DNA from: Maricaulis salignorans
GTDB lineage: Bacteria > Pseudomonadota > Alphaproteobacteria > Caulobacterales > Aquidulcibacteraceae
Length of the DNA stretch: 64,000 nt
Direction of reading: 5' to 3'
Assembly: GCA_945891505.1 (NCBI GenBank)
Contig: CAMDDL010000002.1
Location: 1 to 64,000, forward strand
A program made the position numbers and the translations under genes. The notes under the pieces were generated by a model, which made no database searches, was not told the origin of the DNA, and saw nothing but the letters and a program-made list of their open reading frames with translations. Numbering within the stretch: position 1 is the first letter of the stretch; each line of letters opens with the position of its first letter. Shown piece after piece: positions 33,618 through 43,802 of the stretch.

Positions 33618-34865
33618 CTATTCCATCGCGAATTGGCGGGCCGTTTGGGTAAGCGTTTGAACTAGGGCCCGCTCTTCACGCGAGAGGAGCGGGTTCCAGA
33701 CGTCAAAGATCAACACGACTCTTAGCTCGTCACTATCGTTGCGCGCCATGTGTTCCAGTGTGTCATCAAAGATCAGGACTTTGCCAACTTCCCAACGTCG
33801 TTGCTCAAAGCCAACTCGGTAGAGGCAGTTATTGGGCACCACTAAGGGCAAATGCACCACGAGGCGCGCATTGGTCTCGCCATGATGGGGTGGGATTTCG
33901 GTATGGGGTGCTAGAGCTGAGAACATGGCATTGGGGCATAGCCCACCAATTTCGGCCATCTCAACTTCTTCAAGCGCTGCCGCCGTTTTCGGACAGGCTG
34001 CCAGATTGGCCTCATCGCGAACGCCGCCGCGCCACAGCGACAGACTGCTCCAGCGCTGTGAGTGATTGAGCTCCGCCCATTGGTTGACTGGGTCGCCGGG
34101 TTTGTAAGCGATATAAGGCTGGAAGGCATCTTGCTGGCGCTCTAAGGCGGACTTTAGCTCTTCGGTTATCGCGGCGGTCTGTGCTTCTATGCCGGGCACC
34201 CAGGAAAAGTCCTTGGGATCAAAAAATGGAATGGCTGGCAAGCGCGGTACTTGAAGCTGGTTACAATCCGCATGATAGGGCTTAGTTTGGCCCGACATAA
34301 TCGAGATGGCTTCCTGCCATTGGCCGGACAGGCCCCCTGCCCCACCGACCGCCTCAAACAGGGTAATAGCAAACGCCTCTTGGTAATCGCGAACGAGCTT
34401 TGCTGCTCGGGATAGACCGGGCGCTAGGCTAGGCGGCCAATGGGCCTCTGGTGGCGCAATCTTAAGCACGTTGCGGTAAGTGACAGCCGCCAGCTTCAAT
34501 CGGCCTTGGCGCTCATAGAGGGCACCTTTGGCCAGAAGCGCGGGGTAGAAATAGGCGTCTGCCGATAGCGCGAGTTGCAGGGCGGCGAACTCACCCTCGA
34601 TTTGACCCAACTCACGTCGGGCGTTGGCCAGCATCAGGGCAACCATGGGATCTTGCGGGATCAACGTACAAGCCCGCGCTAACGCGGCTTCAGCTTCAAG
34701 GTAGGCACCACGCTGGAAGGCATGAATGCCGAGGCGATGCAGCGCCAAACCATGATCGGGTGCAGCCTTTGCCACGTCACCCCACAGCCGTTCTGCGTCT
34801 GCCCATCGGCCTTCGCCAGCGGCCTTCTCGGCTTGACCTACCAAAGCATCAATCTGTGCTGTCAT
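33618..34865 (-). CDS. TPR protein with aspartyl/asparaginyl beta-hydroxylase domain
   Basis: The 415-residue protein has an N-terminal TPR-like solenoid (about 1-150, with WADAERLWGDVAKAAPDHG and GAYLEAEAALARACTLIPQD). It continues into a cupin-like aspartyl/asparaginyl beta-hydroxylase domain (about 220-400). The iron and 2-oxoglutarate residues are likely the His of IPPHHGETNARLVVHLPL and of LIFDDTLEHMARN, with Arg in ELRVVLIFDVWNP. The fusion resembles animal AspH in outline (TPR then hydroxylase). The target protein is unknown. GGGGAGGGG precedes the ATG. Confidence 0.9.
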   Translation of the reverse strand: MTAQIDALVGQAEKAAGEGRWADAERLWGDVAKAAPDHGLALHRLGIHAFQRGAYLEAEAALARACTLIPQDPMVALMLANARRELGQIEGEFAALQLALSADAYFYPALLAKGALYERQGRLKLAAVTYRNVLKIAPPEAHWPPSLAPGLSRAAKLVRDYQEAFAITLFEAVGGAGGLSGQWQEAISIMSGQTKPYHADCNQLQVPRLPAIPFFDPKDFSWVPGIEAQTAAITEELKSALERQQDAFQPYIAYKPGDPVNQWAELNHSQRWSSLSLWRGGVRDEANLAACPKTAAALEEVEMAEIGGLCPNAMFSALAPHTEIPPHHGETNARLVVHLPLVVPNNCLYRVGFEQRRWEVGKVLIFDDTLEHMARNDSDELRVVLIFDVWNPLLSREERALVQTLTQTARQFAME

Positions 34866-34926
34866 GCGTTTTCCCCTCCCCGCTTTATGAAACCATCATC
34901 GGGGGGACGCAAGCATGCGCCATGTA

Positions 34927-34958
34927 AACAAAAACGGCGGGTCCCGAAGGACCCGCCG
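34927..34958 (-). terminator. terminator after TonB receptor 1
   Basis: CGGCGGGTCC (34935-34944) pairs perfectly with GGACCCGCCG (34949-34958) around CGAA (TTCG on the minus strand), and the minus strand continues GTTTTTGTTT. It is about 25 bases past the stop of the receptor gene. Confidence 0.8.
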
Positions 34959-34982
34959 CCATGTTTCAATCTGAAAATCAGA

Positions 34983-37952
34983 TCAGAACTTCACGTTGAT
35001 GCCGAGCGCATAGACGCGGCCCAAGGTGTCGTAGTTCGATGGGAAGGTGTTGCCCGAGTTATACGAAGTCGTACCAGTTTCGTTACCGATGATTGGTGGA
35101 TCTTCGTCGAACACGTTAGCAACCGATGCAGTCACTGACAGAGCCGAGTTTACATCCCAAGAAGCCGACAGATCGATGTAGTTATAAGCTTCGATCTTTT
35201 CAAAGGCATCAAAGATACCAGGCTTCAAAGTCTCTTCCAATTCGATGGCAGCGAAATGACGCCAGTTGTAGGACAACTGGAAGTCGCCAACAGACCAAGT
35301 GGTGCGCTGCACCGAACGGAACTGATGGGTTGGATCGCAGCTCGAACCATAGAGGCCGTTGCAGTCGATGATGTCGGAGTCTTCAGTCGTGCGGGACTCG
35401 TTGATGGTGTAGTAGTTCGCATTGTACGAAACGCGGACCGAACCCCACTTGCTGTCGAAGCCCAAGCTTTCGAGATCAAAGCCGGTGTTAACGCCAACTT
35501 CATAACCAGCAGCTTGCTGATAATCCAAGTTGGTCGTCAATAGCTTAATACCGGCACCTGGGGTCGCGATGTCTCCGTTGATGCGAACGATCAACGAACA
35601 GAAAGACTGAATGCTTTGAACATAGCAGCCATCGAGCACTTCTTGTGGTTGGCCGAGGCCAATCGTGTCAGTGATTTTGATATCGTAGTAATCAAACGTC
35701 ACAGCGGTGTTCTTCAAGAAGCCACCAAGGTTAGGACGCCAAACGAAACCGGCAGTGAGGGTATTACCTTCTTCTGGCTTCGGCGGACGGGTCGGGTCTG
35801 AGCCTTGGAAGGTACCAACTTGGCCGGCAACGATGTCTTGAACAGTCCAAACGTCACCTGCTGCTTGGCCAGTTGATTGGCACAAAGCGCGCAGAGCGGC
35901 CGTGCGCTGTGCGACAGGCTGGGCGATCGAGCAGGGGTCGGAACCGGAGTTCGACAAGCCCGTGGTGAATGGCGAGAACAATTCGCCCACGTTTGGTGCA
36001 CGAGCTGCCTTTTGCTTCATGGCGCGTAAGCGGAATTGATCGGTCAGTGCCCAATCAATACCAGCTTTCCAGGTCGTGTTCTGACCAGTCAGCGAGTATT
36101 CAGCCAAACGATAGCCGAGTTCCAAGCTGAGTGATTCAAACAATGGCTTACCCGAAACCAAAGGCACACCGATTTCGGTGTAGACTTCGTTCACGGAATA
36201 GCCACCAGCGACTGGCAAGGTGTTACCACCAGCGCCACCCAAGCAGCTGGTTGGAGCCAGCTTCAAGCATTCGTCTGGTGTGGTGGAGCCTTCTTCACGG
36301 CGATATTCATAACCGAACACGACGTTAACTGGGCTCTCAGCCATTGGGCTTTGGAAACCATACAAAGGACCACCGACCGAAGCACCGGCCATGCTTTGGA
36401 TGTAGCTTTGCTGTTCAATAGCAACAGCCGACGAATAGGCAGCCATGGCTGGGGTGATGGTGCCGAAACCACCGAAGACGTTGATGGGTACGCAAGCTGC
36501 ATCACCATTGGCGCAAGCGGTCGTTCTGGTTGCATCCAAAGCGTTTTGGAAGTTAGCTACGTTGGTGTAGCCAGCCGAAACGTTGGTGCGGTCTGCTTGG
36601 CCCATTTGAACCGATGCATCCCAAGTCCAGTCTGGCAAGAACTCGCCGAGGTCGCCCTTCAGACCCAACACCATTTGGAAGGTGTTGTTGTCATAGGTGG
36701 TCGAACGCTCACCAAATTCAACGGTACGACGACGGATGGACATTTGCAGCTTGTCGGCTGCGTCAACCACACCGTTGGCGTTCACGTCGATCCAGCGGCC
36801 GGTCGTGTTGCCGCCACCTGCGCGGAATACGTTGGCGTCCGCGATGATTTTTGCACGTGCTTGGGCCGACAGATACGGGTTGCTCAAAGGAACGATGAAC
36901 AGGTTACCGAACACGCCCGATGGTGCGATCTGCTGGCGAATATTGGTCGCAGCAAAAGTTGCACGGCCATAAGCTTCAACATGATCGTTGATGTCGTAAC
37001 GAGCGGTGGCGGTTGCCGAATAACGCTCCTGCGGGGTTTGGTAGTAGTTATATGGGTTGAAGTTGAACACCGAGCAGTTGGTGCCCAAAGTGCCATCGTC
37101 GCGGAACTGGCCGCCACCGCCCATATAGGTCATGCGGGTTGGGATACCGGTGGTCGAACCACCAACAGCCACGACGTTCGGCCCACCGCAGCCAGCGGGT
37201 GGAGGAGGCGCAACGCCATCAAGGCCAGCACCGTTTGCGCCTGCTGCCGAAGCAACGCCAACGATACCGAATGGACGGTCAGCCAACAGCACCGCGTCGC
37301 GCTGGGTCCAGTTCATTGACATTGCCACGTTACCGCGGCCATCGTCCAAGTTTGCACCCATAGCAACCGAAGCGGTCACGATTTGGCCGTCATTATCGCC
37401 AGTGATAGACCGCTTTACGTCGACTTCAATGCCTTCGAAGTCCTTCTTCAACACGAAGTTGATCACGCCCGACATTGCGTCAGAACCATACACGGTGGAT
37501 GCACCACCGGTCAGAATGTCAACGCGCTCCAACATCGCTTGTGGAACGGTCGAAATATCCACAACACCGCCAATGTTGTATGGCGTCATGCGCTTGCCGT
37601 CCATCAGGACGAGGTTGCGTTGAGAACCCAAACCGCGCATGTTGACGGTGGTCACGCCAGCGGTACCGTTGTTGACGTTTTCACCGTCGCCAGGGACCGT
37701 GGATGGCAAAGCACGAAGCAGTTTTTCAGCTTCCGCAACTTGGTTCAGCTGAAGCTCAGCGCCACCGATCGAGGTGATTGGGCTGGCCGATTGTACGCCA
37801 GGTGCAGAAATCCGCGTCCCCGTGACAACCACGACTTCAGCGGCCTTCTCTTCGGTCGCAGCCGCCGTCTGGGCGAATGCAGGCGCTGCAAAGCCGAGGC
37901 CTGCAACAATAGTGCTCGCGAGCAAGAGCTCACGGGTCATTGAAATTTTCAT
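34983..37952 (-). CDS. TonB-dependent receptor 1
   Basis: An outer-membrane active transporter of about 989 residues. It starts with a signal peptide (LLLASTIVAGLGFAAPAFAQ) and the TonB-box region EVVVVTGTRI. The plug has VNMRGLGSQRNLVLMDGKR and TVYGSDAMSGVINFVLKKDF, and the 22-strand barrel ends in VYALGINVKF with the C-terminal Phe. Multiple Cys pairs in loops (PPAGCGGPN, CLKLAPTSCLGG, DCNGLYGSSCD) suggest disulphide-tied extracellular loops. The start at 37952 has GGAGG nine bases ahead. It is next to a second receptor, an S9 peptidase and peptide permeases, so peptides or their complexes are the likely cargo; this is inference. It has its own terminator. Confidence 0.94.
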   Translation of the reverse strand: MKISMTRELLLASTIVAGLGFAAPAFAQTAAATEEKAAEVVVVTGTRISAPGVQSASPITSIGGAELQLNQVAEAEKLLRALPSTVPGDGENVNNGTAGVTTVNMRGLGSQRNLVLMDGKRMTPYNIGGVVDISTVPQAMLERVDILTGGASTVYGSDAMSGVINFVLKKDFEGIEVDVKRSITGDNDGQIVTASVAMGANLDDGRGNVAMSMNWTQRDAVLLADRPFGIVGVASAAGANGAGLDGVAPPPPAGCGGPNVVAVGGSTTGIPTRMTYMGGGGQFRDDGTLGTNCSVFNFNPYNYYQTPQERYSATATARYDINDHVEAYGRATFAATNIRQQIAPSGVFGNLFIVPLSNPYLSAQARAKIIADANVFRAGGGNTTGRWIDVNANGVVDAADKLQMSIRRRTVEFGERSTTYDNNTFQMVLGLKGDLGEFLPDWTWDASVQMGQADRTNVSAGYTNVANFQNALDATRTTACANGDAACVPINVFGGFGTITPAMAAYSSAVAIEQQSYIQSMAGASVGGPLYGFQSPMAESPVNVVFGYEYRREEGSTTPDECLKLAPTSCLGGAGGNTLPVAGGYSVNEVYTEIGVPLVSGKPLFESLSLELGYRLAEYSLTGQNTTWKAGIDWALTDQFRLRAMKQKAARAPNVGELFSPFTTGLSNSGSDPCSIAQPVAQRTAALRALCQSTGQAAGDVWTVQDIVAGQVGTFQGSDPTRPPKPEEGNTLTAGFVWRPNLGGFLKNTAVTFDYYDIKITDTIGLGQPQEVLDGCYVQSIQSFCSLIVRINGDIATPGAGIKLLTTNLDYQQAAGYEVGVNTGFDLESLGFDSKWGSVRVSYNANYYTINESRTTEDSDIIDCNGLYGSSCDPTHQFRSVQRTTWSVGDFQLSYNWRHFAAIELEETLKPGIFDAFEKIEAYNYIDLSASWDVNSALSVTASVANVFDEDPPIIGNETGTTSYNSGNTFPSNYDTLGRVYALGINVKF

Positions 37953-38218
37953 ACTGGAACCTCCATTTGTCCCCTGCCCGGTTGCTTTATGACTCAGCTT
38001 TTCAGGCGATATCACGAGAAGTAACCAGCACATTACAAATCGTCAACGCTTCAATGACAGGGAAATGAAGCCACGTCCGCACATTGTTGCCAAAGTGTCT
38101 CACTTCTGTGAACCGTCTGGCGCAAATTGGTGGTGAGCCCAGGCTAGACGAAAAGAATTTGTCTGGGATTCTACCAAAGCCCCAAAAAAAACCGCGGGAA
38201 ACGGTCAGGTCAATAACG

Positions 38219-38244
38219 AAAAAAGGCGGCCCCGAAAGGCCGCC
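38219..38244 (-). terminator. terminator after TonB receptor 2
   Basis: GGCGGCC (38225-38231) pairs with GGCCGCC (38238-38244), and TTTTTTCG follows on the minus strand. Bases 37953-38218 hold the leader of receptor 1, where I see no other gene. Confidence 0.75.
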
Positions 38245-38273
38245 TTGTCTCATTGTGACTCACAAACCGTCGA

Positions 38274-41200
38274 CTAGAAGCGGCGGATAACCGTCGCGTT
38301 GAACGCGCGACCGAACTGGTCGTACTGCGACGTCAAAGCCGAGTTGCCCAAGCGCGAGAAGAACACAGCAGTCGAGATCGATGGCGGTGCTTCGTCGAAC
38401 AAGTTGCGGATCCCGCCAACCACGGTCCAGTTGTCCGAACGATAGCGGACGCTGACACCATGGGTGATGGTGGTTTCGGTCTTGGTCTTATATAGAACCG
38501 AACCGATCCCATTGTAGGCATAGTAAGAACCAGGTGGCGCAGCAACTGGGTTGTTCCCATTGTTAAACAAGGTTTCGTTGGATTGGCCAACCGCATCAAT
38601 GCTCCAGCTATAGGTCCAATCCTTGCGTTCAAACCGCAATTGGGCCTGACCAACATAGATTGGATCACCAATGTCACCTGCCACTTGGGTCAAGTTAGTG
38701 GCGGAGAACAAACCGGTCTGGTTGGACGTGGTCCAGCGGTGTGCCGTGTCGATCACCAAGTCGCCAAAAGCGAAGTCTTTGCGGTAGACGGCCTTGAGGT
38801 CGATACCTTCAACTTGGGTAACATTGACGTTCACATAGTCGTTCGAAACCGTCAGAATTTGACGGAAACGGTTCGACGCCGGGTTGGTGTCACGGGTGAA
38901 CAAACGGCAGAACTGGTCAGCGCGAGCTTGATCGGCAGCCCCATAGCAGGAGCCGACAATGTTACCAGCACCGAACTGAGCAACCTGATCGGTCACCGAG
39001 ATTTTCCAGTAGTCGACACGCAGGTTCAAGTCGACCTTGGAAGGCGTGTAGACGAAACTGAAAACATCAGAGCGCGATTCTTCTTCTTTCAATGTGCCTG
39101 CACCACCACCGGTGAAGATCGTTGCTGACTGGCTAGAACCGTTGGTTGCACCGTTATAGTCGCCGGGGACGCCAGCGGCTAAGCAGCGTGACTTCAGGAT
39201 CGGGTTTTGGCTCAGGTCGTGGTTGATGCATGGGTCAACTGAAGTCTGACTCAAGAAGCCGGTTTGGTCACCCAAGAACAATTCGAATAGAGCAGGCGCG
39301 CGGTACGAGGTACCTGCAATCGCTACAAGGGCAAATTCCGGTGTGATCTTCCAGTTTGCCGTAGCTTTCCACGTCGTGTTGGAATCGTAGGAATCGTAGT
39401 CGGTGTAGCGGTAAGCCAAATTGATTTCGAGGTTTTCAACCAATGGCTTCTTTGACATCAGGGGCGCAGAAAGTTCGCCGTAGAACTCCTTCACGGTGTC
39501 CTCGCCCTTGGTGATGCCTGCACTCGTCGTCAAAGCAACGTTGCCGCGCAGGGTTTCAGCACCTGGGACGTCATTGATGCTGTAAGTGCGATACTGCGCA
39601 CCCAAAACCAGTTTCACAGCATCCGCCGCCCCTGGGACCTGGAACACATCGCCCGAGACGTTACCTTCAACTACGGTTTGCTCATAAACCGTATTGCCGG
39701 TGTTTTCATTGTTGAAGAGATAGTTGAACTCTTCAGCCGTGAAATCGCCGCGAAGGACGCGTGGGTCGAAGAAGTTGATTGGCAAGCAGGTACCGCCCGA
39801 CAAAGTCGGGGTCGGGCAAGTCACCACACCCGTGGTTGGGTTACGGGTCGCGTTCGCCATGGCGCTCAAGCGGTCAGCAAGAATCGCCGTTCCGGTATAA
39901 TTTCCTTCGCCGCTGCTGGTCTGGCCGTAGACTTCCCAAGCACCATTTTTGAAAAAGCCAGCCAAGCCATTACCGGTTTGACCTTTGACGCCGCCGACAA
40001 CCTGCCAGGTTTCAACCGTTTGCTCGCTGTTGGCAGGACGCACGATCACGGGCTGGGCCGCAACACCAAATGGGTTGAAGGCGTTGGTAGCTGGAACCAC
40101 GAAGAACAGCTGAGCTGCACGTGTTTGGCTCGACTCACGCTTTGCGTAGAGCGCTTCACCATAGACTTCTACGCCGCCCAAAATGTCCAAGTCCCGTGCC
40201 GCGGTGGCATAGAAATTGGTGCGCTTGGATGGCGAGATGATGTCGGTGTTAGCAACCAGAGGATGCTCATAATCGATTTGGTTGGCCAATGGGGCACCGA
40301 GCACCCCAAATTGCGGGCTGAACAAACGACGATAGCCTGGCACGTTAAACAGCACTTGTTGGCTAGCGCAAGTTGTCGTCGCCCCAGTTGGCAGCAAACA
40401 CAAGGTGGTGCTGCCGGCAACTGGACGAACCGACGGGTTCAAACCAACAACGCGGGACGTAATGCTTGGGTCGGAGATCCAGGTACCGGTGCCGGTTGTA
40501 GCTCCGCCCAAAAGCGAGATACGGTTGAACGATGGGCCGGTACCAAAGCACTTAGGCTGGCCGGTTTTTGGATCGATGAAGTCAGCGCGTTGGCCAGTTG
40601 CTGCATCGAATACATAGTCTTGTTGGCAATAATCACGATCGCCATACTTCAAGGCTTTTTGCTCGAAATAGCTGCCGCTAACCATGACATTCCAACGGTC
40701 GGCCGTCTTGCCCCATAAAGCACCAACAGTGAATTGCTCACCAGCGCCAGCTTCGGTCATATTGCCCGAAGCGGTTGCTTCAAAACCATTGACGTTGCGA
40801 CGAACAATTGCGTTGACCACACCGCCCACAGCGTCCGAACCGTAAATTGGCGAAGCGCCTTCGTTCAGGATTTCATAGCGGCTGATTGCCAAGTTAGGAA
40901 TGGTCTGCAAATCGACAGCACCAACCTGACCGCGCACACCCGATGGTGGCAAACGGCGACCGTTCAACAGAACCAGGGTGCGCTGCGCGCCCAAGCTGTT
41001 CAAGCCAACGGTTTGAATCCCTGGACCGCCCTCAACGATGAAGCCGGAGAAGAAGTTGTTGATCTGGGTGGAGCCTGCAGCAGCGGTAGAGCCTTGCAGG
41101 ATTTCAGCCGCATCAATGCTTCCCGACAGCACAGCATTGTCATTGGTGATAACCGTCAATGGCGAAGCTGTGTTGAAGGTGTCGCGACGAATGCGTGACC

Positions 41201-41342
41201 CGGTAACAACGATGGTTTCTGCTTGCTTTGCAGGTGCAGCAGCAGGCGCTGGAGCCGTTTGGGCGCTCGCAACTGCTGGGATGAAGGTCAGTGCGGTCAA
41301 CGCGGTAGCGCCGATCAAGGAAGCACGAACAGATATTTTCAA
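38274..41342 (-). CDS. TonB-dependent receptor 2
   Basis: An outer-membrane receptor of about 1022 residues. It begins with a signal peptide (LIGATALTALTFIPAVASAQ) and the TonB-box-like AETIVVTGSRIRRD. The plug has LNSLGAQRTLVLLNGRRLPP and PIYGSDAVGGVVNAIVRRNV, and the barrel ends FGRAFNATVIRRF. The best start is TTG at 41342, which follows AAGGGGG by six bases and gives a normal signal peptide; the ATG 12 codons upstream would spoil it. It resembles receptor 1 in layout, but the sequences are far apart, so it is not a recent duplicate. It is transcribed divergently from the S9 peptidase gene, which suggests a shared substrate. Confidence 0.93.
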   Translation of the reverse strand: MKISVRASLIGATALTALTFIPAVASAQTAPAPAAAPAKQAETIVVTGSRIRRDTFNTASPLTVITNDNAVLSGSIDAAEILQGSTAAAGSTQINNFFSGFIVEGGPGIQTVGLNSLGAQRTLVLLNGRRLPPSGVRGQVGAVDLQTIPNLAISRYEILNEGASPIYGSDAVGGVVNAIVRRNVNGFEATASGNMTEAGAGEQFTVGALWGKTADRWNVMVSGSYFEQKALKYGDRDYCQQDYVFDAATGQRADFIDPKTGQPKCFGTGPSFNRISLLGGATTGTGTWISDPSITSRVVGLNPSVRPVAGSTTLCLLPTGATTTCASQQVLFNVPGYRRLFSPQFGVLGAPLANQIDYEHPLVANTDIISPSKRTNFYATAARDLDILGGVEVYGEALYAKRESSQTRAAQLFFVVPATNAFNPFGVAAQPVIVRPANSEQTVETWQVVGGVKGQTGNGLAGFFKNGAWEVYGQTSSGEGNYTGTAILADRLSAMANATRNPTTGVVTCPTPTLSGGTCLPINFFDPRVLRGDFTAEEFNYLFNNENTGNTVYEQTVVEGNVSGDVFQVPGAADAVKLVLGAQYRTYSINDVPGAETLRGNVALTTSAGITKGEDTVKEFYGELSAPLMSKKPLVENLEINLAYRYTDYDSYDSNTTWKATANWKITPEFALVAIAGTSYRAPALFELFLGDQTGFLSQTSVDPCINHDLSQNPILKSRCLAAGVPGDYNGATNGSSQSATIFTGGGAGTLKEEESRSDVFSFVYTPSKVDLNLRVDYWKISVTDQVAQFGAGNIVGSCYGAADQARADQFCRLFTRDTNPASNRFRQILTVSNDYVNVNVTQVEGIDLKAVYRKDFAFGDLVIDTAHRWTTSNQTGLFSATNLTQVAGDIGDPIYVGQAQLRFERKDWTYSWSIDAVGQSNETLFNNGNNPVAAPPGSYYAYNGIGSVLYKTKTETTITHGVSVRYRSDNWTVVGGIRNLFDEAPPSISTAVFFSRLGNSALTSQYDQFGRAFNATVIRRF

Positions 41343-41656
41343 GGTATTCCCCCTTAAGTAACTCAAACCTGCAAACAAACCTTATGGTAACCTAAGGCCT
41401 GAATCTACGGATTTTGCATTGATGGCTGTAGAGCGCGAACATTACAAGGTTGCAAGGACCCTTCCTGCCCAAACTGCGCCGATGCGTCACTTGTGAAAAT
41501 TTTGTAACATGTTTGCCACACTCTTGTGCATTGCAGATGTTCGCTGTTACCCATGTTGCCCTTTACCACAGAGCGTATAAATAACATCCAAGGCTGCGCT
41601 CATTTTGCTGCCGCATTCATGTCTCGAAAGACCGACTTTCCTTGAGGTTATCACAA
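41343..41656. promoter_or_regulatory. divergent promoter region, TonB receptor 2 / S9 peptidase
   Basis: No gene is seen in these 314 bases. TATAAAT at 41576-41582, with TGTTGC about 16 bases before it, is a plausible promoter for the peptidase. I find no recognisable operator. Confidence 0.35.
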
Positions 41657-43714
41657 ATGTTCGCAAAACGGCTTGTTCTATTGATATCAACTGCGATCTG
41701 CGTCGCTGCTGCCGCCACCAGCGCAGTGCAAGCGCAAACCTTCAAGCCAACCGGCCTAGCTCTGCCCGTTGACGCTATGTCCCGCGATTGGGGCGTTTGG
41801 AGTGCCCGGATTAGCCCAGACGGCAAGCACATTGCCGCGTTGGCAGGCATTCCCGGGCAAAATCCTGTGATCCGCGTGTGGTCGACAGATGATATGAGCA
41901 AGACTCCAACGCAATTTGGTTCCAAGTCCATGCGGTTTACGGGCTTCAGCTTCATGAATAATTCGAAGCTGTTGGTATTTGCAAACCAGCCCGTAGCAGC
42001 CGGGGCAAACTCAAACTGGCAAAGCAAGGCCGCCATCGCAAATCTGGACGGCTCGTCTTTCCTCGACATTTCACAAGATGACAGCGCCGACGCCCGTGGA
42101 GAGGACCGTATCATTGGTTTCTCGCTATTCAACCGACTTCCAAAGGAAGAAAACGTTGTTTTGATGGCCATTCGGCGGTTCTCTGGAACCGAAATCGTGC
42201 GGCTGAACGTGAACACAGGTCGCCAAGACCGCTTCGCCCGTACAGGCGACAATGAGAGTTTCGATTGGGCCGATAGCGACGGAAACATCAAGCTGAAAGG
42301 TCAGCTGCGCGCCGCAAACGGCATTTACACCCAATATGTCTACTTCCGCGAAAACAACGACGCGGAGTGGAAAGAGCTGTCGGGATTGCGCCGTCCCATC
42401 AATGATCGCTTCGATCTGGCGCCTGTGCATGTCTCCAAAGATAATAAAAGCATCTATGTAATTACAAACCGCGACACCAACTACAATGTATTGGCCAAGT
42501 ATGATGTCGCCACAGACACCATCGGGGCCCCGATTGCCCAAAACACGGAGTTTGATATCTCCAGCGCCAGTTTTGGGTCAGCAGCCGACGAAGATGCTTT
42601 GACCCAAGATCCATTGCGTACCTTCTGTTGGGCCGGCCCCTCGTCGGAATGCAACTACTTTGACCCCACAGACAAGCGCATCTTTAACCTGCTCGAGCGC
42701 GCTCTGCCCGGCACCAACATTGGTTTTGGTGTACGCAATGGCGGGGCGAATGTGTTGGTGACAGCAACGGCACCAAACGTTCCAACGATGACCTATCTAT
42801 TGAAGAATGAGCGTCAATTGATCAAAATTGGCACGGTTCTGGAAGGATGGGACCGCACCAATTTGGGCCCCGCTGAATGGGTTTATTACCCTGCTCGCGA
42901 CGGCTTCCAAGTTCCTGGCATCCTCTACCTGCCGCCAGGCTATAAGAAGGAGCGTGATGGGCGCTTGCCATTGGTTGTCATGCCACACGGTGGCCCGTGG
43001 TCACGCGACAATATGGACTTCGACCGCAGCTTTTGGCCACAAATGTTCGCAACCCGAGGTTTTGCGGTTCTGCAACCTCAATATCGCGGGAGCGATGGCC
43101 TCGGCAAAGCCCTGTGGAAAGGGGGCGACAAGCAATGGGGTGCCATCATGCAGGACGACAAGGATGATGGTGCCAAATGGTTGGTGGACCAAGGCATTGC
43201 TGATTCCAGCCGCATGATGATGTATGGCTATTCCTATGGAGGCTTTGCAGCAGCTGCTGCAGCTGCCCGTTCGAGCGATCGGTCTGCAGGCCTCTGGCAG
43301 TGCGCCATTTCGGGCGCGCCAGCGATTGACCTGCAGCGCATCGCAACCGACTGGGGCGAAAGCCGCCTGCAGCGCGTGAACCAAGGCGTCACCGTCGGTG
43401 GCTGGGACCCGATGGCCAATCTCGATCAAGTCAAGATTCCTTGGTTGGTCTTCCATGGGGATTATGACCGTCAGGCCGATACCATCCACTCTCGCACGGC
43501 CGCGGCCCGGATGCGTCAAGTCAATCCAAATGCGAACTTCCGCTATGTGGAAATTCCCCGCATGTCGCACCAGCTGATCCAGATGTACCCCGAACATAAG
43601 ACCCAGTTCTTGAACCTGATCCTGGATTGGACCGCCAATAATTGCGGCAACATCTCGGACAAATTCGATGAGCCCGGTCTTAAAACCACTTTGACCAAGC
43701 GCGCCGCAAAATAA
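41657..43714 (+). CDS. secreted S9-family (prolyl oligopeptidase-type) peptidase
   Basis: The protein of about 685 residues has a signal peptide (LVLLISTAICVAAAATSAVQAQ), an N-terminal beta-propeller-like region (about 30-400) and a C-terminal alpha/beta-hydrolase domain. The catalytic Ser is in MYGYSYGGFAAAAA, the Asp in VFHGDYDRQADTIHSR and the His in PRMSHQLIQMYPEHK. LVVMPHGGPWSRD marks the oxyanion region. S9 enzymes of this type trim short peptides, here probably in the periplasm. The ATG at 41657 has TTGAGG eight bases before it; an in-frame TTG at 41642 is less likely. A strong terminator follows. Confidence 0.93.
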   Translation: MFAKRLVLLISTAICVAAAATSAVQAQTFKPTGLALPVDAMSRDWGVWSARISPDGKHIAALAGIPGQNPVIRVWSTDDMSKTPTQFGSKSMRFTGFSFMNNSKLLVFANQPVAAGANSNWQSKAAIANLDGSSFLDISQDDSADARGEDRIIGFSLFNRLPKEENVVLMAIRRFSGTEIVRLNVNTGRQDRFARTGDNESFDWADSDGNIKLKGQLRAANGIYTQYVYFRENNDAEWKELSGLRRPINDRFDLAPVHVSKDNKSIYVITNRDTNYNVLAKYDVATDTIGAPIAQNTEFDISSASFGSAADEDALTQDPLRTFCWAGPSSECNYFDPTDKRIFNLLERALPGTNIGFGVRNGGANVLVTATAPNVPTMTYLLKNERQLIKIGTVLEGWDRTNLGPAEWVYYPARDGFQVPGILYLPPGYKKERDGRLPLVVMPHGGPWSRDNMDFDRSFWPQMFATRGFAVLQPQYRGSDGLGKALWKGGDKQWGAIMQDDKDDGAKWLVDQGIADSSRMMMYGYSYGGFAAAAAAARSSDRSAGLWQCAISGAPAIDLQRIATDWGESRLQRVNQGVTVGGWDPMANLDQVKIPWLVFHGDYDRQADTIHSRTAAARMRQVNPNANFRYVEIPRMSHQLIQMYPEHKTQFLNLILDWTANNCGNISDKFDEPGLKTTLTKRAAK

Positions 43715-43741
43715 CCGAGCATTGGTCTGATCCCAAAGTTA

Positions 43742-43774
43742 AAGCCCGGCAGGACGTCCTGCCGGGCTTTTTTA
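43742..43774 (+). terminator. strong terminator after the S9 peptidase
   Basis: AAGCCCGGCAGGAC (43742-43755) is followed directly by its exact reverse complement and then TTTTT. The 28-bp palindrome could also work on the minus strand for the converging oligopeptide-binding gene, where the T-run is poorer. Confidence 0.85.
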
Positions 43775-43802
43775 TCGTGAGCATAGAAAAAAGCCGAACG
43801 AT

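Noticed and set aside
36351-37319. Long plus-strand frame opposite TonB receptor 1.
   Set aside because: It is antisense to a clear receptor gene and shows no coherent protein features.
41400-41640. A riboswitch or small RNA between TonB receptor 2 and the S9 peptidase.
   Set aside because: I find no cobalamin, TPP or other riboswitch signature and no strong hairpin with a T-run.
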